Below the pieces are notes generated by a model. The model ran no database searches. It was not told the origin of the DNA and saw nothing but the letters and a program-made list of their open reading frames with translations. Of a stretch of 37,131 nucleotides of DNA, positions 16,069 through 25,137 are shown piece by piece; the first letter of the stretch is position 1; each line of letters opens with the position of its first letter. The stretch spans positions 1 to 37,131 of the forward strand of contig JACZYG010000018.1 in assembly GCA_022571215.1 (NCBI GenBank), given 5' to 3'. The DNA comes from Fidelibacterota bacterium (GTDB lineage Bacteria > Fidelibacterota > SORT01). Both the position numbers and the translations under genes were made by a program.

Positions 16069-17844
16069 ATGGATAATATTTTATTATTGGGAATTCTTTT
16101 AGGAACTCTCATACTGTTCATTTCGGATCGCTTATCGGCTGATCTGGTTGCGCTTTTAGCGCTTGTGACCTTGCTGCTGTTCAAATTTATTACTCCGGAA
16201 GAAGCCGTATCGGGGTTTTCAAACAGTGCGACGATCACTATCGGCGCCATGTTCATCCTTAGCGCCGGTTTGATTCATACCGGTTTGGTAGATCAATTGG
16301 CAGTGCTTGCCGCTAATCAGATTAAAAACGCACAATACGGTTTGATGCTATTCATAATTTTAATCGCGGGAGGAGTATCGGCTTTTATAAATAACACGGC
16401 TGTTGTAGCTGTATTCTTACCGGTTATTATTAAGATATCAAGAGAGCGGGGACTTAGCCCGTCAAAATTCCTGATACCGCTTTCATTCGCTGCAATTCTC
16501 GGCGGAAGTATGACGCTCATCGGGTCGTCAACTAATATTCTTGTCAGCTCGATTGCCAAAGAACATGGACTTGCGGAATTCAAACTATTTGAATTCTCGC
16601 CGGTGGGTTTAGCGCTTTTTGCGGCAGGAGGAATTTTTCTGTGGCTGTTTGCTTATCGCTTGCTTCCGAGTAGAGCAAGTACCGGAGATTTGACTAAAAG
16701 TTACAAAATGAAGAGGTATCTGACGGAGATAACAGTCATCGAAACCTCTTCGTTGATTGGAAAAACCCTTTTGGAAAAAAAGATAGCCGAGACCTATGAT
16801 GTGAACATACTTGAGATCATCAGGGGAGAAGAGAAAATATGGCGTAAATTGCGGTCAACAGCGATCGAAAAAGACGACCTGTTGTTGGTAAGAGGAAGCG
16901 TACAAAATATTATAAAGTTCACTACCGGTGAAAATCTTCAAAGTCTGAGCGAAACGGTGTTAGGTGATGAGGATCTTCAAGCGGATGATGTAGTTCTTGC
17001 GGAGGCTGTAATCGCGCCGAATTCAACCCTGATAGGTTACACGGTGAAAGAGATAAATTTTAGGCAGCGATTCAGCGCATTTGTTCTTGCCGTACAAAGT
17101 CACGGGACAACATTCCGGGACAAAATCGGGCGAATCCCACTGCACTTCGGTGATTCCCTACTTTTACAGGGGAGTACCAAGGCGATTCAAAATCTTCAGA
17201 ATAATCAGGATTTTTTGATGATGGAGGAGGTAAAACTTGAAAAATTTCGCACCGACAAAGCGGTAATAGCTCTTGGCATAATTGCCATGGTTGTCTTAAC
17301 TTCTGCTTTTGAACTATTCCCGATTATGGTTGCGGCCATTTTCGGAGCCGTATTAATGGTTATTACAGGTTGTATTAATATCAAAGAGGCATATGCTAAC
17401 ATCGATTGGATGGTTATTTTTCTCATTGCAGGGATGATCCCAATGGGTATAGCTCTTCAAAAATCAGGACTCGTAACAAGCGCGGCTGATGGTCTTTTGA
17501 CTCTTTTTGGGGAGCTGTCTCCTCTTTTAATACTCTCTCTGCTTTATTTAGGCACCGTTCTACTTACGTCCGTTCTATCAAATACAGCAACAGCGATTGT
17601 AGTAGCGCCGATCGGAATTTCTATGGCAATTTCTCTCGGAGTTAACCCAAAACCATTTTTGATGGCGATTATGTTCGGAGCCTCTACCAGTCTGATCACT
17701 CCGATAGGATATCAAACGAACACCTTAGTTTATAGTCCCGGAAGATATAAATTTAAGGATTATCTCAAGGTGGGATTACCTATAAACCTTATTGCGTGGC
17801 TGATAATTACGCTTTTAGTTCCTGTGATCTGGCCATTTAATTGA
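16069..17844 (+). CDS. SLC13-type permease with two TrkA-C (RCK_C) domains
   Basis: Inner-membrane anion transporter, 591 residues. The two membrane halves (about 1-200 and 395-591) carry internal repeat motifs 'NNTAVVAVFLPVI'/'SNTATAIVVAPIG' and 'LIGSSTNILV'/'PIGYQTNTLV', the paired hairpins typical of DASS/SLC13 carriers. Between them lie two cytoplasmic TrkA-C domains (about 208-285 and 305-385), which in related proteins bind ligands and gate transport. Likely substrates in this family are sulfate, dicarboxylates or similar anions; the sequence does not decide. The ribosome site is weak. It is the first gene of a three-gene operon; the next starts four bases after its stop. Confidence 0.87.
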   Translation: MDNILLLGILLGTLILFISDRLSADLVALLALVTLLLFKFITPEEAVSGFSNSATITIGAMFILSAGLIHTGLVDQLAVLAANQIKNAQYGLMLFIILIAGGVSAFINNTAVVAVFLPVIIKISRERGLSPSKFLIPLSFAAILGGSMTLIGSSTNILVSSIAKEHGLAEFKLFEFSPVGLALFAAGGIFLWLFAYRLLPSRASTGDLTKSYKMKRYLTEITVIETSSLIGKTLLEKKIAETYDVNILEIIRGEEKIWRKLRSTAIEKDDLLLVRGSVQNIIKFTTGENLQSLSETVLGDEDLQADDVVLAEAVIAPNSTLIGYTVKEINFRQRFSAFVLAVQSHGTTFRDKIGRIPLHFGDSLLLQGSTKAIQNLQNNQDFLMMEEVKLEKFRTDKAVIALGIIAMVVLTSAFELFPIMVAAIFGAVLMVITGCINIKEAYANIDWMVIFLIAGMIPMGIALQKSGLVTSAADGLLTLFGELSPLLILSLLYLGTVLLTSVLSNTATAIVVAPIGISMAISLGVNPKPFLMAIMFGASTSLITPIGYQTNTLVYSPGRYKFKDYLKVGLPINLIAWLIITLLVPVIWPFN

Positions 17845-17848
17845 GACT

Positions 17849-19255
17849 ATGATAAGAATAATACTTTATTGGATCGATACTCACAGGTGGTTTATTACCG
17901 CAATTTTTTCCTGTATAGTGCTCGCCAATATTCCTCCTCCGGAAGGATTGTCCGAGAACGGGATGGACGTGATAGCGATACTTGTTATGTCTACCATAAT
18001 TTTGATCACGGCTCAAGTTCCGCTTCCAACCGTTCCGCTGCTTATAGCGGTTTTTCAAGTATTATTAGAAGTAAACACACCTAAGGGCGTTTCTCAATCC
18101 TTTATGAGTGATTCGGTGTTCTTCATTATGGGTTCACTCATGTTAGCTGTTGCCATAGTTCATCAAAAACTCGATAGAAGAATCGCTTATTTGATATTGC
18201 GTTTTACAAAGGGAAGTATCACACGATTGTCTATGGGTTTTATACTGGTGTGCGCGCTCTTGGCATCGTTCATAGGTGAACATACCGTCGCTGCCATAAT
18301 GTTGCCTGTGGCGATTACTATAGTGAATAACATCGACGAGAATCAAAAAAATATCCGCAATATCACTTTGATGCTCATGTTTTCCATAGCATACGGATGC
18401 GCGATAGCTTCGATAGGCACTCCCTCGGGTGGCGCGCGAAATGCCGTTATGATCGACTATTGGTCACGTTTATATGACATAAAAATTAGTTATATCGAGT
18501 GGATGAAATATGCGTATCCAATGGTGTTGATACAAATTCCTGTCGTAGCCATTTTATTGAGAATTACCTTTAAACCGGAAAAAGTCAATATAGGCACCGC
18601 TCTCGATAAGCTTCGTGAATCGGTCAAAGCTGAAGGTAAAATGAACTATGCGGATTGGCTCACGGTGTCAATATTTCTATTCGTTTTGTTCTTATGGGTG
18701 ACCTCAAGCGATACACTCGGATTAGGAATTCCCGCATTCATAGGGGTCTCAGCGTACCTCGCGTTCGGTCTCGTTAGCTGGGAAGAAATTAACAGAGGCG
18801 TGAGCTGGGGTGTGGTGTTGTTGTACGGCTCAGCCATTTCCTTGGGTATAGCAATGCAGAACACGGGTGCGGCATCATGGATAGCACACGCTTTATTGAG
18901 CGGTTTCAGCACTTTTCATCTTGGAGGTGGACTGCTTCTTATGGTTATCATGGCGATAATAACTATGTTAGTGGCTAACATCATGAGTCATGGTCCCGCA
19001 GTGGCGGTTCTTGGTCCTATATTTCTGGAAGTTGCCGTCTTGTCCGAGACGAGCGTGGTACTGGTGGGCTTCATTATCGCGATGGCATCTTCATTTACTT
19101 ATATGACGGTAATCGGCTCACCGGCGAATACTATAGTGTATGGGAGTAATTTCATCAGACCGCAAGACTTTTTAAAGGCAGGGTGGAAGATGAGTATCGC
19201 ATCAATAATTATATTAACGCTGATATCTGCCACATACTGGCAATTTCTTCAGTAA
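17849..19255 (+). CDS. SLC13/DASS family anion transporter (no TrkA-C domains)
   Basis: A second, shorter SLC13-like carrier of 468 residues with about 11-12 membrane segments. Family features include 'DSVFFIMGSLMLAVAI', the first substrate hairpin 'GEHTVAAIMLPVAI', 'IASIGTPSGGARNAVMI', and in the second half 'VANIMSHGPAVAVLGP' and 'VIGSPANTIVYG'. It lacks the regulatory domains of its neighbour. It begins four bases after the upstream stop, so it is cotranscribed. Having two different SLC13 proteins in one operon suggests related substrates or a paired function; this is inference. Confidence 0.85.
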   Translation: MIRIILYWIDTHRWFITAIFSCIVLANIPPPEGLSENGMDVIAILVMSTIILITAQVPLPTVPLLIAVFQVLLEVNTPKGVSQSFMSDSVFFIMGSLMLAVAIVHQKLDRRIAYLILRFTKGSITRLSMGFILVCALLASFIGEHTVAAIMLPVAITIVNNIDENQKNIRNITLMLMFSIAYGCAIASIGTPSGGARNAVMIDYWSRLYDIKISYIEWMKYAYPMVLIQIPVVAILLRITFKPEKVNIGTALDKLRESVKAEGKMNYADWLTVSIFLFVLFLWVTSSDTLGLGIPAFIGVSAYLAFGLVSWEEINRGVSWGVVLLYGSAISLGIAMQNTGAASWIAHALLSGFSTFHLGGGLLLMVIMAIITMLVANIMSHGPAVAVLGPIFLEVAVLSETSVVLVGFIIAMASSFTYMTVIGSPANTIVYGSNFIRPQDFLKAGWKMSIASIIILTLISATYWQFLQ

Positions 19256-19275
19256 GAAGTGTTTAGGAGATTAAC

Positions 19276-20157
19276 ATGAAGTTATTATTGTGCATAGGCG
19301 GAAGCGAGATGTCTCGTGATACCATAATTGCTGGTGGAAAAATTGCCGCTGCGTTCAATTCAGATCTGTCAGTATTATACGTGGGTGAAAAACACGCAAC
19401 GAATATGACAAGCGCGTTAGACATGAGCAGGATGAAGCTGTCGGAATGGAAGATAGAACTTCCGGGTGTAAAGGTATTGGAATATGCTGAAATGGTCCTG
19501 AACGATATGAACTTACTCGAAGTTGATGATACGGGAGAAATTGTTGAAGTCCATTCGTTAAAACCCGATATAAACGGGGCATATGAGCTTCATGCAATGG
19601 GTAAGCATGGACAGAATATCCGCTTACGGTTAAGAGAAGGCGAGATCATTGACGAAGTCATCAAGGAAGTTGATGTGGGCGGGTATGATGTCACTATCAT
19701 AGGAGCGAGCAGGGAGCGTAGATTGGTACACAGGTTGATCCAATTCGTTGAATGCTCGCTATTTATTACAAAGAATATCAAAGATATTGATTATCGGTTT
19801 TTGTTTGCCGTGGATGATACGGAAATGTCAAGAAAAGCGCTTTTAATCGGAGCCCGGACAGCCAATTTTCTTAAAGCAGAAGCGACACTACTGTCTGTAG
19901 TCTCCAAAGAATCCGATATTAAAATCGGGGAGGAATGTATAAGCAAAGCAGAAACAATTTTACAGAAAGCAGGCGTTGTATACGATAAGAAGGTCATGGT
20001 AGGTGATCCTACGGAAACTATTATCGAAGAGGCTGGGGAGGATCATATAGTGGTGATGGGTTCGAGTAAAAGCTCGCAGCTCAGCAAATTTTTTAAGGCG
20101 ACAAAAGCCGTGAAAGTTGTGCAAGACGGTAATTGCCCCGTGTTGATAGCTAAATAA
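19276..20157 (+). CDS. Tandem universal stress protein
   Basis: A cytoplasmic protein of 293 residues with two Usp-like domains: one from 'MKLLLCIGGSEMSRD' to about 165 and one from 'RFLFAVDDTEMSRKALLIG' to the end. The first is interrupted by a beta-rich insert (about 75-120, 'EVDDTGEIVEVHSLKPD'). Neither domain keeps the full ATP-binding pattern G-2x-G-9x-G-S/T: the second reads 'MGSSKSSQLSKFFKATKAVKVV'. It may therefore not bind ATP, or may bind it differently. AGGAG precedes the ATG, and it lies 20 bp after the second transporter. Usp domains often accompany SLC13-type and other transporters as cytoplasmic regulators, a likely role here. Confidence 0.82.
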   Translation: MKLLLCIGGSEMSRDTIIAGGKIAAAFNSDLSVLYVGEKHATNMTSALDMSRMKLSEWKIELPGVKVLEYAEMVLNDMNLLEVDDTGEIVEVHSLKPDINGAYELHAMGKHGQNIRLRLREGEIIDEVIKEVDVGGYDVTIIGASRERRLVHRLIQFVECSLFITKNIKDIDYRFLFAVDDTEMSRKALLIGARTANFLKAEATLLSVVSKESDIKIGEECISKAETILQKAGVVYDKKVMVGDPTETIIEEAGEDHIVVMGSSKSSQLSKFFKATKAVKVVQDGNCPVLIAK

Positions 20158-20182
20158 TTTTACCGGCGTATATTATATTAGG

Positions 20183-20221
20183 TTAGGAGAGAGCAGAACA
20201 ACAAAATTGTTCACTTCCTAA
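20183..20221. terminator. Two-tier hairpin between convergent usp and EamA genes
   Basis: Outer arms TTAGGA/TCCTAA and inner arms GAACAA/TTGTTC around a CAAAA loop. It sits in the 80-bp gap between converging genes and may terminate both, but lacks a clear T tract. Confidence 0.35.
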
Positions 20222-20237
20222 TCGAACTCAGTTCGGT

Positions 20238-21197
20238 TTACTCCGCAGATTTTGGGAGATCATGTTCAGCAAACTGTTTCTTTCCGTTACGGAATTTTGT
20301 AATCAAAATCACGGAAAGTATGATGAAAGTCGCGGCAATCAATATGCGTTCGTCCACAATTTCATCAGCAAAAGCCCAGCCGAGCAGCACCGCAATCACA
20401 GGATTAACGTAAGCGTAAGTGGAAACATGAGCCGGAGAAGCGTGCCGGAGAATATATACGTATGAGCCAAAACCGATTATCGAACCGAAAAAAATCAGAT
20501 AACCGAGTGAAAATAACGATTTAACTGAAAATAGACCCAAATCAAGACCTGAATATTCACCGTTCAAAGCGCTGAACAGCAGAAGAAAAATCCCTCCTGA
20601 GATCATCTGCATAGAAGCTGAGATCATGGGAGATTTCGGGTGATGCGCCGTTTTGGAATAAACCGATCCGGCTGCCCAGGTGAACGAAGCAAAGAGCAGA
20701 AGGAATGCGCCGAAAGGATCCACATTTGTTGTATCCGATATATTTCGAGGGTCTACTAATATTATTAGACCGATAAAACCTATTATGATACCTGAGATGA
20801 TTCCGAAATTAGGACGTCCGGTCTTATTCCACAGCCAGTTCAACAGCACCATCCAGAGTGATACCGTAGCGACTATCAACGCAGCGAGACCCGAAGGAAT
20901 CGTGTGCTCCGCCATTACAACGCTGCCGTTTGCCATTGCAAGTAAAAGTAACCCGATAAATGACTCTATCCGCCATTCTTTGAATGTCGGTTTATCTCTC
21001 CCACGTAATCTAAGATAAGCATAAACCAATATCCCCGAGATAAGAAAGCGTGTACCTGCCATCAGGAATGTTGGAATCGTTTCAATCGCAAACCGTATCG
21101 CTAAATATGTCGAGCCCCAGACGATATAAACTGAGCCGAAAGCCACAATCAGTTTTGCGCCCGGCAGGTTCAGCGTTCTTTTGAAAGCCGCTACCAA
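20238..21197 (-). CDS. EamA/DMT family transporter (RhaT/YedA-like)
   Basis: Inner-membrane metabolite exporter of the drug/metabolite superfamily, 319 residues, ten predicted membrane helices forming two EamA repeats. Typical sequences are 'YIVWGSTYLAIRFAIETIP' in helix 1, 'EHTIPSGLAALIVATVSLW' and 'AYVNPVIAVLLGWAF' near the ends of the repeats. The TTG start touches the stop codon of the Lrp-type regulator with no gap and has no ribosome site of its own, so translation is probably coupled. An adjacent Lrp/AsnC regulator suggests an amino-acid-related substrate. Confidence 0.88.
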   Translation of the reverse strand: MVAAFKRTLNLPGAKLIVAFGSVYIVWGSTYLAIRFAIETIPTFLMAGTRFLISGILVYAYLRLRGRDKPTFKEWRIESFIGLLLLAMANGSVVMAEHTIPSGLAALIVATVSLWMVLLNWLWNKTGRPNFGIISGIIIGFIGLIILVDPRNISDTTNVDPFGAFLLLFASFTWAAGSVYSKTAHHPKSPMISASMQMISGGIFLLLFSALNGEYSGLDLGLFSVKSLFSLGYLIFFGSIIGFGSYVYILRHASPAHVSTYAYVNPVIAVLLGWAFADEIVDERILIAATFIILSVILITKFRNGKKQFAEHDLPKSAE

Positions 21198-21659
21198 TTA
21201 AACATCAATCGTTGATATGGGTAACTTAGATGACTCTTTGATCGTCGAGAGAACAATGGTTGTTCGCGTCGACACGAGAGAATCTATTGCCGCGAAATCT
21301 TTTGTGAGAAGCTTCTCCAAATGATCGGTATCTTTAGTTCTTACTTTTACAAGAAGACAATCCTCGCCTGCGACATGGTGAACTTCCAAAACTTCGGGAA
21401 GATTGGACAGTTGCTCCCCCGTACTCCGTGAACCTTTTCCCTCGATTTCCCTGACAAATATGAATGCCACTAAACCGTAATGCAGCGACTTCGGATTTAT
21501 TTTAACTTCATATCCGGAGATGACATCTTTGGCTTCTAATTTGCGAATCCGTTCCAGGACGGCTGACGGCGCCATGTCAAGTCTGCGGGAAATTTCTGCG
21601 TTTGAGATACGCGCGTTCTCTTGCAGCAGGTCTAAAATCTTTAAGTCAATCTTGTCCAT
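21198..21659 (-). CDS. Lrp/AsnC family transcriptional regulator
   Basis: A 153-residue amino-acid-responsive regulator. An N-terminal winged helix-turn-helix ('DLKILDLLQENARISNAEISRRLDMAPSAVLERIRKLE', about 5-45) is followed by the RAM/AsnC ligand-binding domain (about 65-145) with 'VLEVHHVAGEDCLLVKVR'. Length and layout are normal for the family. It is the first gene of a two-gene unit with the EamA exporter, and probably controls that exporter and itself. An inverted repeat overlaps its start region. Confidence 0.93.
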   Translation of the reverse strand: MDKIDLKILDLLQENARISNAEISRRLDMAPSAVLERIRKLEAKDVISGYEVKINPKSLHYGLVAFIFVREIEGKGSRSTGEQLSNLPEVLEVHHVAGEDCLLVKVRTKDTDHLEKLLTKDFAAIDSLVSTRTTIVLSTIKESSKLPISTIDV

Positions 21660-21691
21660 TATTCGTTAAAACCCTCATATTTACGAATTAT
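21658..21691. promoter_or_regulatory. Inverted repeat at the lrp-like gene start, possible autoregulatory site
   Basis: ATTATTCGT and ACGAATTAT form arms matching at 8 of 9 positions, 16 bp apart, the left arm touching the start codon. Lrp-type regulators often bind their own promoter; assigning this site to it is inference. Confidence 0.3.
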
Positions 21692-21779
21692 ATACTGAAT
21701 ATACGCATTAATACCGAATAAGTTCAACTTAAATATAAATATATAAGAATTATATTCTGTTCTACTATCCGCATTGTAA

Positions 21780-21839
21780 GACTACCTGCTTGACGTATGT
21801 CGGGTGGGGATGTCAGACAGGTAATCTCGGATTTACCTG
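21780..21839. repeat. Alternating inverted repeats around TACCTG/CAGGTA
   Basis: Three arms: TACCTG near 21783, CAGGTAA at 21818-21824 and TTACCTG at 21833-21839. The middle arm can pair with either outer one; the first pairing extends, with four mismatches, to 16 bp (21780-21795 with 21811-21826). It lies 120-180 bp upstream of the lrp-like gene. Confidence 0.5.
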
Positions 21840-21912
21840 ATATTTTTGGAGAAGTCCAGTAATCTATAACTCTTGACACACCCCGTCTTTGATTATCTTC
21901 GATTATCAAATC

Positions 21913-22124
21913 CTCCGTAGGAGTTCCTTTGGAACACCCCTCTTGATAGAGGGGAATTTTTCCACCCCTCCTTTGAAAGGAGGGGAGACGCTGAAAGCGT
22001 CGGGTGGTTGTATTATTATTTCGTGGCAGTCGGGGCAAACCCTAACCGCCGCGAAAAGGATAAATCCTGATTTGCACATTAGATTCTTTCCCCTTGTGGG
22101 GTGTGTCCGTCAGCTGGCGGACAC
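21913..22124. repeat. REP-like cluster of seven small hairpins
   Basis: Back-to-back inverted repeats: CTCC/GGAG (21913-21923), GTTCC/GGAAC (21923-21935), CCCCTCT/AGAGGGG (21937-21954), a ten-base-arm palindrome CCCCTCCTTT (21965-21985), GACGCT/AGCGTC (21987-22001), then CCCC/GGGG (22090-22101) and GTGTCCG/CGGACAC (22103-22124). No reading frame here looks coding. CCCCTCC-type and GTCCG-type palindromes are common dispersed intergenic repeats in FCB-group genomes, so this is probably a composite of such elements in the 551-bp gap between two transporter units. Nothing else was seen in the gap. Confidence 0.7.
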
Positions 22125-22210
22125 GGCTAAATAGAATTATTTAAAAGGAAAACTTCCGCCGGAGTTAATGCCATATACAAGTGAAAGAATTGAAACAGGA
22201 GTCTATTTTT

Positions 22211-23113
22211 CTAAGAGAGCTGATTCTTCCTATAGTTCACTACTTCGCTGAGCAGAACGCCTCCGAGGACAAAGACGGAACCGATTAACTCTGATCCGCT
22301 TAGAGATTCTGAAAGGACCGCCGCTCCGAGAAAAACAGCTATGACGGGAGATACAATAACCACCATGGATACGGTTGTTACCTGTATATGCTGAAGCATC
22401 CAATAATAAATACCGAACGCTAAAGCCGAACCGAAAATTGAGAGATATAATAGCGCGCTCACAGAAGTTACATTCCATATTACGGCAGCAGATGAATCAA
22501 AAGAAAAGTGGATTAACAGTGTAGCGAGTCCGCCGATAATCATACTCGTCCCGTTCAAAAAAAACGGATTAAAAGAATGGATATGTTTTTTAGTGATTAC
22601 AATTGAAAGCGCAGCGGAAATCGGACTCAGTATCATAACAATCAGACCTTTTGAGGGAACAACTCCGTCTATCCTGATATTTTCCGAAAATATAAGTACG
22701 GTTCCGCCAATACCGATGATCATTCCCATTAAGCGAAGGGGAGTCAAGTTTTCGTTCTTAAGAAATATTCCGGCAAACAGAGCTACGAATAGAGGCATGG
22801 TGGTAAAAAGAACTGACGCTAAGCCGCTCGAAATATACTGCTCTGCCCAATAGACGGCGCTATAGGAGATCGTAAAGAGCAAGATTCCTATTACCGCGGA
22901 GATCTTGAGTAATTCAACTGAAATAGAAAAACGACGATTCTTGAAAGTTCCGATCAAAATCAATATTATTCCGGCAAATAAAAATCGGATGCCGACTCCA
23001 AGAAACGGAGGAACTCCTTCAAGTCCGATCTTAATAACAAGCCAGGTAGTACCCCAGATCAAACTCAAAGCCAAGAATCCCAAAATCTTCTTGTTGCGGG
23101 TAACTACGGTCAC
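22211..23113 (-). CDS. EamA/DMT family transporter
   Basis: A second drug/metabolite transporter, 300 residues, ten membrane helices in two EamA repeats: 'LALSLIWGTTWLVIKIGLEGVPP' at the N-terminus, 'EQYISSGLASVLFTTMPLFVALFA' closing repeat one, and 'TVSMVVIVSPVIAVFLGA' in repeat two. It starts with GTG and overlaps the ogt stop by four bases (GTGA), so the genes are coupled. It is only distantly similar to the EamA protein at 20238-21197. Substrate unknown. Confidence 0.88.
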   Translation of the reverse strand: MTVVTRNKKILGFLALSLIWGTTWLVIKIGLEGVPPFLGVGIRFLFAGIILILIGTFKNRRFSISVELLKISAVIGILLFTISYSAVYWAEQYISSGLASVLFTTMPLFVALFAGIFLKNENLTPLRLMGMIIGIGGTVLIFSENIRIDGVVPSKGLIVMILSPISAALSIVITKKHIHSFNPFFLNGTSMIIGGLATLLIHFSFDSSAAVIWNVTSVSALLYLSIFGSALAFGIYYWMLQHIQVTTVSMVVIVSPVIAVFLGAAVLSESLSGSELIGSVFVLGGVLLSEVVNYRKNQLS

Positions 23114-23643
23114 TCGACGGCGATGTCCTCGATTGCCATGAGTAACCTTTTTTTATGAAGCCCGCCGGTGTAGCCTCCTATCTTGCCTGAAGCGCTGATT
23201 ACCCTATGGCATGGTATCACAATCGGCAGAGGATTCTTGGACATTACCGTTCCTACGGCGCGGGAAGCTCCCGGGCTGCCGGCCCGCAACGCAAGTTCAC
23301 CATAGCTAACGGTCTCCCCGTAAGCAACTTTGGAGCAAGCGATAAGCACCTTTCTCCCGAAAGGGGTCATAGAATTCAGGTCGAGCGGAAAAGCTATGTT
23401 ATGGCGTCTACCTGAAAAATAATCATCCAGCTTTGCAATCAATTCTGATATAGAATCATTATCGAATACAATGTCCATGGAGGGATAGAGGTCTTCCACC
23501 TCCTCCGCAAATAGCTCTATAGATTCGCATTCGCTGCTGACTCTACAAAGTCCGTGAGGTGAAACCGCTAAATAAATACTCCCAAACGGACTCTCTTCAA
23601 GGTATCCGATATGAACCGGGTTCATATTCTTTGACTTGCTCAT
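23110..23643 (-). CDS. ogt: Methylated-DNA-[protein]-cysteine S-methyltransferase
   Basis: Repairs O6-alkylguanine by moving the alkyl group to its own cysteine. The 177-residue protein has an N-terminal ribonuclease-H-like part (about 8-85) and the C-terminal DNA-binding part (about 90-172) with 'FGRKVLIACSKVAYGETVSYGELA', 'GASRAVGTVMSKNPLPIVIPCHRVI' and 'GGYTGGLHKKRLL'. The acceptor cysteine is in 'PCHRV'. It lies three bases after the UMF1-type gene and overlaps the following EamA gene, so it is the middle gene of a three-gene unit. A second in-frame Met at residue 7 could be the start. Confidence 0.94.
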   Translation of the reverse strand: MSKSKNMNPVHIGYLEESPFGSIYLAVSPHGLCRVSSECESIELFAEEVEDLYPSMDIVFDNDSISELIAKLDDYFSGRRHNIAFPLDLNSMTPFGRKVLIACSKVAYGETVSYGELALRAGSPGASRAVGTVMSKNPLPIVIPCHRVISASGKIGGYTGGLHKKRLLMAIEDIAVE

Positions 23644-23646
23644 TGT

Positions 23647-24957
23647 TCAAACTGTCCTCTTTGACTGTCTGATTCCCTCTTCCGTATCAACTTGCGTTAG
23701 TAGAAATAAGCCGATTATCAGAAACACTATAAGCGAGACGATGCCTGCCCTTGCGCTCCCGAACAACTGACCCATGGCAGCAAACGTCAATGGTCCCATT
23801 ATGGAAGCGAATTTGTTACTTATGGCGAAGAATCCAAAAAATTCGGCGCTATTTTCCTTAGGAACAAATGACGCGAAAAGCGATCTGCTTGTGGCTTGAG
23901 TCCCGCCGAGAACGAGCCCCACAGCTCCTGCGAGAATCCAAAATTCTAAAGCTGTTTCGAGGAAATACGCATAGATAACTATTCCCGACCAAACGATAAG
24001 GGAGATGATGATAGATTGTTTTGCTCCTATCTTATTAGCGATTTTCGCAAACATCAGAGAACCCGGCAATGCGATAAATTGGGTCATAAGCAATGCGCCT
24101 ATAAGGTCTCCTTCACCGAGACCGATTTCCACTTTACCGAAAATTGTAGACATTGCGATCACAGTTTGAATCGCGTCATTATAGATGACAAATGCCAAAA
24201 GAAACTTGGCTAATTGTTTGTATTGCTTAATCTCTTTAAGTGTTTTGGAAATTTTCTTGAATCCGAATAGCAGATAATTTTCGCCCTGCGGAAGTCTCTC
24301 ACCTTTTCTTTCGTTCAAATATTTGAATGTCGGGATAGACATCACCGCCCACCAAATGGCTACACTGAGAAAACTAATGCGTGTACCGACAGCCCTGCTT
24401 TCCAAACCGAATAATTCGTGATTTGTAATGAGGAACAGATCAAAAACCAGTAAAATTCCACCGCCTATATATCCGTATGCGAATCCCTTGCCCGAGACCC
24501 AGTCTATTTCATCTTCATCCGCTATTTGTGGCAGAAAGGCGTTATAGAATACACTCCCGCCCGCAAAACAAATATTCGCGAATAGAAATAGAATCATTGC
24601 CATCAGGTAGTCTCCTTCCCCGACAAAAAAGAGGAGAGCGGTAAACACGCATCCCGCGTATGTATAACCCATGAGCAGTTTTTTCTTTGAACCGGTGAAG
24701 TCGGCTATCGCACCCAAAACCGGCGAGGATATCGCCACAATAAGCATGCTGAATGAAAGTGTATAAGCCCACAATGAAGGGGAAAATATAGTGAATTCAT
24801 TCCCAAAAAATCGGAAAACGACGCCGCCTTCCGGAACGACAGTAGAAAAATATATGGGTAAAACAGCGGCAAGTATAATTACGGCGTATCCGGAATTAGC
24901 GAAATCATACATTACCCATCCGAATATTTCCCGTTTCTTAGCAGTGTTCATTATCAT
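23647..24957 (-). CDS. MFS transporter, UMF1 / Vps-Atg22-like family
   Basis: A 436-residue inner-membrane transporter with about 12 helices. The start 'REIFGWVMYDFANSGYAVIILAAVLPIYF' and 'SSPVLGAIADFTGSKKKLL' are diagnostic of the UMF1 group of the major facilitator superfamily; 'GLVLGGTQATSRSLFASFVPKENSAEFFGFF' marks the second half. Substrate unknown, though amino-acid efflux is known in related eukaryotic Atg22. The ATG at 24951 is preceded by AGGA at a better distance than the one at 24957, so the real start may be two codons inside. First gene of the unit with ogt and the EamA transporter. Confidence 0.88.
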   Translation of the reverse strand: MIMNTAKKREIFGWVMYDFANSGYAVIILAAVLPIYFSTVVPEGGVVFRFFGNEFTIFSPSLWAYTLSFSMLIVAISSPVLGAIADFTGSKKKLLMGYTYAGCVFTALLFFVGEGDYLMAMILFLFANICFAGGSVFYNAFLPQIADEDEIDWVSGKGFAYGYIGGGILLVFDLFLITNHELFGLESRAVGTRISFLSVAIWWAVMSIPTFKYLNERKGERLPQGENYLLFGFKKISKTLKEIKQYKQLAKFLLAFVIYNDAIQTVIAMSTIFGKVEIGLGEGDLIGALLMTQFIALPGSLMFAKIANKIGAKQSIIISLIVWSGIVIYAYFLETALEFWILAGAVGLVLGGTQATSRSLFASFVPKENSAEFFGFFAISNKFASIMGPLTFAAMGQLFGSARAGIVSLIVFLIIGLFLLTQVDTEEGIRQSKRTV

Positions 24958-25137
24958 TCCTGAATATTGAAGTCTCTTTCATACGATTGCAAGTTAGATA
25001 CAAGTCCGATAAAAATATGCTTTTAACTCTTTTGGAGCAAGATATTTTGATAAATGACGAAATAAATTATTTGCGGTTTTAAGAGATTTCATTAAATTCT
25101 CGTTCATTACCGAATTAAAATCAACAGGAGAAAATTT

